Assembly: GCA_905210885.1 (NCBI GenBank)
Contig: CAJLYO010000100.1
Coordinates: 1 to 6,549 of the forward strand
Origin: an uncultured Eubacteriales bacterium
GTDB taxonomy: Bacteria; Bacillota; Clostridia; Monoglobales; Firm-18
Reading direction: 5' to 3'
DNA length: 6,549 nucleotides
The notes under the pieces were generated by a model. The model searched no databases, had not been told where the DNA came from, and worked only from the letters and a program-made list of their open reading frames with translations. The first letter of the stretch is position 1; each line of letters starts with the position of its first letter. The position numbers and the translations under genes were made by a program. Below are positions 1 through 6,038 of this stretch, piece by piece.

Positions 1-1
1 G

Positions 2-3000
2 AAAACGAACCGCGGTGTCGGCAAAATAAAATTTGATATTGACGCCGGGCAGAGCAGCGGAAACTTTCTTGTTGACAATCTTGTTATAAAAAGCGAAAAC
101 GCGAAGGAGGACGAGCCGGAATCCGATACAAAGATTTCCGGAAAGGAAGTGTATGTCAGACATAACTTTAATTTGTCCGGCCCCGGTGGTTTGGGTGAAA
201 CAATAATTGACGGCGTGACGTGGAGCAAGCGCAACAAGCCGATTAACCCCGCTTTGTACTGGACATTGGAGCAGGACCCCGATAACCCGACAGGTCTGCC
301 GTTTTCGCAGACCAATCAGGTGCTGCGCGCACGGCGCGTACGCCAGGGAACCGCAAACGAGTGGGCTTTTACATACATTAAGGCAGGCGGCGAGGTTGTC
401 GAGGCGCGCGGAAAGGTGCATGTGCGGTTTAAAATAAAGCCGGAATATGCAGATAACAACTTCATTGTGCGTATGCGTAACAACGCGTCGACAGACGGCT
501 GGGGCAACGAGCTGCTGTCCTGTATTATCCGCCCCAGCGGACAGGTAATTGAGCTTGGCGGCTGGAACGGCATAGGAAAGCTTAAAACAAATGCGTGGAA
601 CACAATGGAATTTATTGTGGACACGGAAAACAGAAACTATGAGCTTTACGTAAACGACGTAAAGGGTCATTCGGAGCCGATAAATTTTGCCGGCAGCGGA
701 TATGACTCTTGCGTTTCGGTTTTCGAGTGGGATATAGAAAAGCGAAGCAACGGCGAAAATGTCTGGTATATGGACGACCTTGAGGTGTGGACCGACCATA
801 CCGACGAGCTTACAGCGGCGGCAAAACAGCTTTCCGACGCACTCCGCGGCGGAGAAATATCAGAGGATATCGTCCTGCCGCAGCTTGATCTGGGTGATTT
901 ATATACGGTAAAATGGACAGCTGATAAGCCCGATGTTATTTCATCGGAGGGCAAAGTGACACAGCGAACCTACACACAAACAGCAAGTCTTACGGCAGAA
1001 ATTATCCGTAATGCGGAACGTCCATATGCGGAAAATGCGAAGGCTGTTTGCAGTTTTGACTTTACCGTTTTACCGAAAACCAATGTCAGCGACGAAGAGC
1101 TTTTGAACCAGTTAATCAACACCTATTATACAGATGATATTTTTACGGATGAAAGTCCGAACGAAATCACAAAACCAATACGTATTCCCCCGGCAAGCGG
1201 ACCCGAAGGGGTATCCGTGATTTTGGAAAGCGACGATTCCGCAATAGACGCGGTGACAGGTACGGTATTAAGACCGTCCGCCGGTGAGGAGGCAAGGCAT
1301 GTTACCCTCACGCTGAAACTGACAAAAAATGCAGCGTATGCGGAAAAACAGTTTGTGCTTACCGTTCTGCCTCAAAAATCGGACAGTGACATGCTTAACG
1401 AGGCGGAACAGTGGCTGAAAAAAGAAAGGCTTACAACCGAGGATTACGGTAGCTTGAAATACGGCTTGGTTTTGCCGGTTTCCGCGCCGAACGGTACCGT
1501 TATATCATGGTCAACCGTCAGCCCCGAAAGCATTTCCGCAGACGGTAAGGTATACAGGCAAAACGAAAACAAAAACGTAACTTTAACGGCGCTGTTAACT
1601 GCCGGTTCGGAAAACAGGACGGTTACATATTCATTTACCGTAATGCTTTCGCCGGTGAAAATGGCAGAGCTTGATGCCGCAAAATTAGAACTTTCAACAG
1701 GGGATACATCTGCCGTAAAAGACAATTTTCCCGTTTCGGAAAAAGGTTCCCTTTATCAGTCGGATATTGTGTGGAGCAGCAACAACACAGACGTTATAAA
1801 AATAGAAAACGGTTCCGCCATTGTAACACAGCCGCCGTTTGAACAGGGCGACGCAAAAATTACACTGACGGCGTTTGTGAGAAATGAAACGGCATCGGCA
1901 AAACGAACCTTTGAGGTGACCGTTCCGGCTATGCCGTCAGATGACGAGCTTGTGACGTCTGCCGCGGAGTGGCTTACATGGAGTCTTATAAGCCTTGACG
2001 ATAAAACGTCCGTAAAGCATAATCTGGCATTGCCGGATTCTTATGACGGCGGCGTGACAATTGCGTGGGAAAGCAGCAGCGAAAGCACTGTTTCTACAGA
2101 CGGCAAGGTTTCCAATCCGCCAATCGGCGGAAAGGCGGAGGAGGTAACTTTAAAAGCTTTAATTACAAAAAATCAAAGCACACAGACAAAGGAATTTACA
2201 TTTTACGTTCCGCCCTTTGCTTCGCCGGAGGAGGTTTTGCAAAGTACTAAGGATAATTTGAGTTTTTATTCTTTTGGCGGACAGAAAATAAACGAAGTAA
2301 CGGAAAATCTCACATTACCGCGAAAGGGTGCCGGCGGTGCACAAATCAGCTGGAGCAGCTCTAACCCTTCAAGAGTCGCCGTTTCGGAATATAATGAGGA
2401 TTTGTGTATAGGCTTTGTAACACGCCCGGGGGCAGGCGGCGATGACGAATACGTAACCCTTACCGCAACCATAACCTACGGTTCGGAAACTGCGGAGAAA
2501 AGCTTTGTAATGACGGTAAAAGCCGCCGAGGATTGGAATACGGTTTATGAGCACGGCTATGACGATTTTGCCGAGGGCGATTTGCCCACCTATCCCGGCG
2601 AGGCTGTATGGCCTACCGAGGCATATCTTTCGTACCGTGTGGCATACGACCCGACCGGTGAGGATAATAAAGCGGCGCTTTTGTACCGTGCGGCAAATGC
2701 ACCTCATATTGCAAATGAATCCTGGTATTTTTACCGCCACAAAAACAGCGCGCTGTATGACGGCGAACTGACTTTTTCGGGCAGAATGTACTTAGATGAA
2801 AATCTCAAAGATATTGTGTGGATTGATATTGTCGCGAAAAACGGTTCCCAGATTTGCATGGGCTTTTATCCCGACGGTAAAATCGGGTGCCAGTATACCG
2901 ACGGCGGCGTTGTGACTGCGTATACGAATGAGCCTGTTTTAAAAAAGGGACAGTGGATGAATTTTTCGGTTAAAATGGATTCTTCCACAAAGACATACCA

Positions 3001-4417
3001 TATTTATCTGGACGGCGAATGTGTTACGGAAAACGGCAAAATGACGGTTAATAACGCAATCGTAAATCTGCCGTGGGGAATACATTATAACTATTTTCAG
3101 GATTCGTCAAGATCAACGCAGATTCAGGGCTGGCGCATATATTACCTTGGAAAAAACGCCGGTGAGGAGTCGTTTGCTTATTTTGACGATATCAGCTTAA
3201 AGCAAAAGGTACAGGCTAATTCCAAGCTTATCGAAGCGCGGACAAATGTTGAAAGAGATCTGCTTTCGCTGATTAATCCCAACGACGTTACAAAATCATT
3301 TGCTATGCCCGAAATTTCAAGCGGCAGCGTCAAATTAAAATGGTACAGCTCAGATGCAGCTGTTTTGCGCTCGGACGGAACTGTTTTCCGCGGGGAAACC
3401 GACCGCAGAGTTACCCTGACGGCTGAGCTTACTTTGGGCGCTGAAACGATTTACCGTCCGTTTGAGCTTATAATTAAAAGTATTTATGCCGATGATGATA
3501 TGACCGATGCGGAGGCGGTAACAGCAGATGCCGAAAATGCATTGCAGGCTTTGCAGAAAAAATATAATCTTTCCGCACTTTCGGAAAATATTATTCTGCC
3601 CGATACCGGAAACTACGGCTCCGCGCTTGTGTGGAAAAGCAGCAACACCGGCTTAATGTCCGATGCAGGCGTGCTGCAGGGCAAAGGCACCGGAAGTCTG
3701 TCCCTTACGGTTACTGCGAAAAAGGGAGATGCGGCGGCTGAAAAAACTATTGAAATTACGCTTAAAGGAAAACGCACGGAGTCAAGCTCGGGACCCATGA
3801 CGGTGTCCGGCAAAAACAGCTCGGGCAATACCGGCATTGTACTGCCTTCGGAGACTGATAGAGATAAAAAGAAATTTTCCGATTTGCCCAAGGATCACTG
3901 GGCATACGATGCGGTTACGGAACTGGCGGAGAAAAATGTGATACAGGGAACGGACGACACGCATTTTGAACCGGAACGCACCGTTACAAGGGCAGAATTT
4001 GCAAAAATGCTTGTTGCGGCATTTGATTTGATTCCCAAGTCAACCGGTGCTGCGGAATTTACCGACGTCAAAAAGACAGACTGGTACTATCAGTATGTAA
4101 GAACCCTTTCCGCTCTGGGAATTGCCTGCGGTATGGAAGACGGCAGCTTCGGTGCAAATCTTGAAATAACAAGACAGGATATCGCAGTGCTTTTGTACAG
4201 AGTTTTAAAGTATCAAAACCGTGCAATTTCAAATGAAATTACAAAAACGGCTGATTGGAACGCCGTTGAGGATTACGCAAAAGAGGCTGTGGGCTGTCTG
4301 TTGTCCGAGGGAATAATACAAGGCGATGAAAACGGCAATTATCTCGGAACTGCAAACGCAACAAGGGCGCAGGCGGCGGCGCTGATATACCGCAGCCTGA
4401 AAACCGATAAGCAATAA
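2..4417 (+). CDS. Giant SLH-anchored modular surface protein, 5'-truncated by the window start
   Basis: This is the C-terminal part of a large exported cell-wall protein; the frame is open to the first base, so its start and signal peptide lie upstream. Counting the codon at 2-4 as residue 1, the visible order is: end strands of a beta-sandwich module resembling CBM4/9 (about 1-28, ending in VDNLVI), an acidic linker, a jelly-roll/LamG-like domain (50-263, ending MDDLEVW), six atrophied bacterial Ig-like repeats (264-842), a second jelly-roll domain (843-1069, ending FDDISLK), two more Ig-like repeats (1070-1257), a Ser/Gly-rich linker (1258-1291) and three SLH domains (1292-1467). SLH domains bind secondary cell-wall polymers, so the protein is inferred to sit on the cell surface with its N-terminus outward. 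No catalytic motif is visible; an enzyme domain (for example a polysaccharide lyase) may lie upstream, or the protein may only bind glycans or other cells. The reading frame is intact, and the stop is followed 30 bases later by the lipoprotein gene, suggesting one operon. The architecture is well supported; the ligand is unknown. Confidence 0.9.
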   Translation, partial: KTNRGVGKIKFDIDAGQSSGNFLVDNLVIKSENAKEDEPESDTKISGKEVYVRHNFNLSGPGGLGETIIDGVTWSKRNKPINPALYWTLEQDPDNPTGLPFSQTNQVLRARRVRQGTANEWAFTYIKAGGEVVEARGKVHVRFKIKPEYADNNFIVRMRNNASTDGWGNELLSCIIRPSGQVIELGGWNGIGKLKTNAWNTMEFIVDTENRNYELYVNDVKGHSEPINFAGSGYDSCVSVFEWDIEKRSNGENVWYMDDLEVWTDHTDELTAAAKQLSDALRGGEISEDIVLPQLDLGDLYTVKWTADKPDVISSEGKVTQRTYTQTASLTAEIIRNAERPYAENAKAVCSFDFTVLPKTNVSDEELLNQLINTYYTDDIFTDESPNEITKPIRIPPASGPEGVSVILESDDSAIDAVTGTVLRPSAGEEARHVTLTLKLTKNAAYAEKQFVLTVLPQKSDSDMLNEAEQWLKKERLTTEDYGSLKYGLVLPVSAPNGTVISWSTVSPESISADGKVYRQNENKNVTLTALLTAGSENRTVTYSFTVMLSPVKMAELDAAKLELSTGDTSAVKDNFPVSEKGSLYQSDIVWSSNNTDVIKIENGSAIVTQPPFEQGDAKITLTAFVRNETASAKRTFEVTVPAMPSDDELVTSAAEWLTWSLISLDDKTSVKHNLALPDSYDGGVTIAWESSSESTVSTDGKVSNPPIGGKAEEVTLKALITKNQSTQTKEFTFYVPPFASPEEVLQSTKDNLSFYSFGGQKINEVTENLTLPRKGAGGAQISWSSSNPSRVAVSEYNEDLCIGFVTRPGAGGDDEYVTLTATITYGSETAEKSFVMTVKAAEDWNTVYEHGYDDFAEGDLPTYPGEAVWPTEAYLSYRVAYDPTGEDNKAALLYRAANAPHIANESWYFYRHKNSALYDGELTFSGRMYLDENLKDIVWIDIVAKNGSQICMGFYPDGKIGCQYTDGGVVTAYTNEPVLKKGQWMNFSVKMDSSTKTYHIYLDGECVTENGKMTVNNAIVNLPWGIHYNYFQDSSRSTQIQGWRIYYLGKNAGEESFAYFDDISLKQKVQANSKLIEARTNVERDLLSLINPNDVTKSFAMPEISSGSVKLKWYSSDAAVLRSDGTVFRGETDRRVTLTAELTLGAETIYRPFELIIKSIYADDDMTDAEAVTADAENALQALQKKYNLSALSENIILPDTGNYGSALVWKSSNTGLMSDAGVLQGKGTGSLSLTVTAKKGDAAAEKTIEITLKGKRTESSSGPMTVSGKNSSGNTGIVLPSETDRDKKKFSDLPKDHWAYDAVTELAEKNVIQGTDDTHFEPERTVTRAEFAKMLVAAFDLIPKSTGAAEFTDVKKTDWYYQYVRTLSALGIACGMEDGSFGANLEITRQDIAVLLYRVLKYQNRAISNEITKTADWNAVEDYAKEAVGCLLSEGIIQGDENGNYLGTANATRAQAAALIYRSLKTDKQ
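149..790 (+). other. Domain: first jelly-roll (LamG/concanavalin-like) module
   Basis: This segment of the surface protein has the pattern of a LamG-type beta-sandwich. It has alternating hydrophobic strands, a central FKIKPEY-type strand, a WNTMEFIVD strand followed by the YELYVND turn, and a closing YMDDLEVW strand. The second jelly-roll at 2528-3208 repeats the same landmarks (WMNFSVKMD, YHIYLDGE, FDDISLK), so the two are probably homologous. Such modules usually bind carbohydrate or serve as structural spacers. I see no residues that settle the ligand. Confidence 0.65.
791..2527 (+). repeat. Six tandem atrophied bacterial Ig-like (aBig_2-type) repeats
   Basis: Six units of about 93-103 residues follow each other, with boundaries near 791, 1079, 1376, 1655, 1934 and 2219. 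Each starts with a short amphipathic helix (for example SDEELLNQL, DSDMLNEAEQWL, SDDELVTSAAEWL). Next come a loop ending in LxLP, a W-S-S strand followed by the S-x-DGKV turn, and closing strands of the type VTLTA...F-x-V-T-V. This matches the family I know as atrophied bacterial Ig domains, which occur in large SLH or LamG-containing surface proteins of Bacillota. The units are diverged at both protein and DNA level, so the duplication is old. Their likely role is a stiff stalk that spaces the jelly-roll modules from the wall. Confidence 0.8.
2528..3208 (+). other. Domain: second jelly-roll (LamG/concanavalin-like) module
   Basis: This domain interrupts the Ig-like array. It starts at a YEHGYDDF-type strand and includes aromatic-rich stretches (ESWYFYRH, LPWGIHYNYF). 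The strand pair WMNFSVKMD / YHIYLDGE is typical of LamG-like folds, and the module closes with YFDDISLK. Exposed aromatic residues would suit carbohydrate binding, but that is inference. It is one of two similar modules separated by six Ig-like repeats. Confidence 0.65.
3209..3772 (+). repeat. Two further atrophied Ig-like repeats before the wall anchor
   Basis: Units at about 3209-3484 and 3485-3772 repeat the helix, LP loop, W-x-S-S strand and L-T-x-T-A closing strands of the main array. Their core strands read LKWYSSDAAVLRSDGTV and LVWKSSNTGLMSDAGVL. They are followed by a Ser/Gly-rich, probably flexible linker (3773-3874) leading into the SLH domains. Confidence 0.75.
3875..4402 (+). repeat. 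Three S-layer homology (SLH) domains, cell-wall anchor
   Basis: SLH1 (3875-4030) is canonical: FSDLPKDHWAYDAV, then GTDDTHFEP and the VTRAEFAKML motif. SLH2 (4055-4213) has FTDVKKTDWYYQYV and ITRQDIAVLLYRVL. SLH3 (4247-4402) has YAKEAVGCLLSEGIIQG and ATRAQAAALIYRSL but lacks the usual F-x-D start. Three consecutive SLH domains at the extreme C-terminus are the standard non-covalent anchor to pyruvylated or similar secondary wall polymers in Bacillota. Confidence 0.95.
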
Positions 4418-4425
4418 TTTATAAT
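4397..4425 (+). promoter_or_regulatory. Candidate sigma-A-type promoter for the lipoprotein gene
   Basis: A perfect TATAAT (4420-4425) lies 17 bases downstream of CTGAAA (4397-4402), which matches the TTGACA -35 consensus at four of six positions. The -35 and spacer overlap the last codons and stop of the surface-protein gene. Transcription would begin near 4432, just before the ribosome binding site at 4436, leaving a leader of about 16 bases. The spacing is ideal, but an AT-rich intergenic stretch can produce TATAAT by chance. Confidence 0.4.
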
Positions 4426-4435
4426 AAAAAGAAAC

Positions 4436-4442
4436 GGGGGAA
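4436..4442 (+). promoter_or_regulatory. Ribosome binding site of the lipoprotein gene (unusual GGGGGAA)
   Basis: GGGGGAA sits five bases before the ATG at 4448. It departs from the usual AGGAGG but can still pair with the 16S rRNA tail through GG and G-U pairs. No other site competes, and the start it marks gives a proper lipoprotein signal peptide. Confidence 0.6.
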
Positions 4443-4447
4443 TTTAC

Positions 4448-6022
4448 ATGAAAATCAAAAAAACACTTGCAATTGCCGGTGCATTGTGCATGGTGCTGTC
4501 CGGCTGCAAGGGCGGCGGAACCGCCGGAAGCAAGGTGGGCAATCTCGACAGCTATCCGATTGAAACTGACGCAGAGCTTACCTACTGGATGGGACTTAAC
4601 ACAAACGTGTCCTCAACAACAAGCAATATGGGCAACACCGAATATGCAAAAAAGCTGTACGAGAAAACAGGCGTCAAGGTAAAATATATTCACCCGGCGC
4701 TTGGTCAGGAGGCTGAAAGCTTCTCTCTTATGGTTGCCTCAAACGATTTGGTGGATATCGTTGAGTATGCGTGGTTCAGCGCTTTGGGCGGTGCATCAGG
4801 TTCAATTGCGGATAAGATTATTTATGACCTTACGCCTATGATGAAAAAATATGCGCCGAACTTAAGCAAATATTTAAAGGAAAATCCCGATATTGACAAG
4901 CTGGTTAAAACCGATGACGGACAGTACTACGCTTTCCCGAATCTGCGCGGCGGCGACAAGCTTACTCTTACGGCAGGTCCGGTTTTACGTCAGGACTGGC
5001 TTAACGATTTGGGATTAAAGGCGCCCGAAACACTTGACGAGTGGGAAAATGTTTTAAAGAAATCCCGTGACGAAAAGAAAGCTGCGGCGCCTCTCAGCAT
5101 TAATAAGGTTAATAAAAGCCTTTTGTTCTCTATGGTAAATGCTGCGTATGATTTTTACGTTGACGGCGATACCATGAAGTTCGGGCCTGCTCAGCCGGAG
5201 TTCAAAGAAGCGCTTATTACACTTAACCGGTGGTTTGCGGAAGGTCTGCTTGATAACAATTACGCCATGACCGACACAAATTTGCTTGACGCAAATATGT
5301 TAAACGGAAAATCAGGCGCAACCATTGCAAGCGGCGGCGGTGACATGGGAAAATGGCTCAGCACAAAACAGGATACCCCGTCATACAGCCTTGTAGGCGT
5401 TAAGTATCCCGAAAAAGCAGCAGGCGAGAAAAACCGTTTCATACCCGTTGGGCACAAATACGCAAGCTGGAACTGCGCCGCGGTTACCACCGCATGCAAA
5501 TATCCCGAGCTTGCATGCAAGTACCTTGATTTCGGTTACACCGATGAAGGACACATGCTGAATAATTTCGGTATAGAGGGAGTAAGCTATACCATGCAAA
5601 ACGGCGAGCCTGTTTATACAGATGAAATCATGAAAAATCCCGAAGGTCTGACAATGGGTCAGGCAATGGGCAAGTATATGAGAAGCAGTTACGGCGGTCC
5701 GTTCGTGCAGGACGAGCGCTATCTTGAACAGTACTATACACGTACAGAGCAAAAAGACGCCCTTACTGCTTGGCACAGCAACACCGAGGAGGCAAAGAAA
5801 ACCGTATATCCGGCTATGAGCCACACAACAGACGAAAATGCGGAGCTTAGTACCATTGTAAGCGAGCTTCAAAAGTGCAGAGATGAAAACACCGCGGCGT
5901 TTATTTCGGGAATCAGACCTATTTCGGAGTATGACGATTTTGTAAAAGAATTGGAAAAGCTGAATCTTGCACGTGCGCTTGAAATCGAAAACGGCGCTTT
6001 AAAACGGTTCAACAATAAATAA
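4448..6022 (+). CDS. ABC-transporter solute-binding lipoprotein (YtcQ/LplA-like)
   Basis: This is a complete 524-residue extracellular solute-binding protein that captures a sugar or oligosaccharide and delivers it to an ABC permease. The signal peptide is a lipoprotein type: MKIKK, a hydrophobic stretch, then the lipobox L17-S18-G19 with lipidated Cys20, and a Gly-rich tether. So it should be anchored to the outer face of the membrane. Family landmarks are GQYYAFP (158-164), TAGPVLRQDWL (175-185), the DLGLKAPETLDEW segment (187-199) and RWFAEGLLDNNY. The length fits the large 500-560 residue group common next to pectin and hemicellulose enzymes in Bacillota. It lies 30 bases after the surface-protein gene and 16 before a GH88/GH105-type hydrolase gene, which suggests an unsaturated, uronate-containing oligosaccharide as ligand; that is inferred from context only. 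No permease gene is adjacent on either side in the window, so it must use components encoded elsewhere. The ATG start is supported by the signal peptide and the upstream GGGGGAA. Confidence 0.93.
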   Translation: MKIKKTLAIAGALCMVLSGCKGGGTAGSKVGNLDSYPIETDAELTYWMGLNTNVSSTTSNMGNTEYAKKLYEKTGVKVKYIHPALGQEAESFSLMVASNDLVDIVEYAWFSALGGASGSIADKIIYDLTPMMKKYAPNLSKYLKENPDIDKLVKTDDGQYYAFPNLRGGDKLTLTAGPVLRQDWLNDLGLKAPETLDEWENVLKKSRDEKKAAAPLSINKVNKSLLFSMVNAAYDFYVDGDTMKFGPAQPEFKEALITLNRWFAEGLLDNNYAMTDTNLLDANMLNGKSGATIASGGGDMGKWLSTKQDTPSYSLVGVKYPEKAAGEKNRFIPVGHKYASWNCAAVTTACKYPELACKYLDFGYTDEGHMLNNFGIEGVSYTMQNGEPVYTDEIMKNPEGLTMGQAMGKYMRSSYGGPFVQDERYLEQYYTRTEQKDALTAWHSNTEEAKKTVYPAMSHTTDENAELSTIVSELQKCRDENTAAFISGIRPISEYDDFVKELEKLNLARALEIENGALKRFNNK

Positions 6023-6025
6023 AAT

Positions 6026-6033
6026 AAGGGAGA
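6026..6033 (+). promoter_or_regulatory. Ribosome binding site of the glycuronyl hydrolase gene
   Basis: AAGGGAGA lies five bases upstream of the ATG at 6039 and fixes that start. The whole intergenic gap is 16 bases, with no terminator, which supports co-transcription with the lipoprotein gene. Confidence 0.75.
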
Positions 6034-6038
6034 TTCAC

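Noticed and set aside
149..151. GTG with a purine-rich GGAAAGGAA upstream as the start of the surface protein
   Set aside because: The frame is open to the first base and the upstream codons read as the end of a beta-sandwich domain plus an acidic linker. The purine run abuts the GTG with no spacer, and no signal peptide follows. The true start lies before the window.
842..854. CTCCG/CGGAG short hairpin as a terminator or regulatory site
   Set aside because: The stem is only five pairs, the loop is three bases, there is no T-run, and it lies in the middle of an intact reading frame.
2369..2740. 123-codon open frame on the - strand
   Set aside because: It is antisense to the Ig-like and jelly-roll region of the surface protein and shows no domain pattern.
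1769..3648. Near-identical 20-base stretches at 1769-1788 and 3629-3648 as a sign of recent repeat duplication
   Set aside because: The match (18 of 20) covers only the conserved V-W-x-S-x-N core strand; the flanking DNA of the two repeats is diverged.
4467..4682. 71-codon + strand open frame inside the lipoprotein gene
   Set aside because: It is an out-of-frame reading of the lipoprotein start region, with no ribosome binding site or family resemblance.
5381..5872. 163-codon open frame on the - strand
   Set aside because: It is entirely antisense to the well-supported lipoprotein gene. Its product is Cys- and hydrophobic-rich in the way expected from reverse reading, with no recognisable family.
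6020..6025. TAAAAT as a -10 element for a separate hydrolase promoter
   Set aside because: No acceptable -35 sequence lies 16-18 bases upstream, and the AT-rich stop-codon context explains the match.
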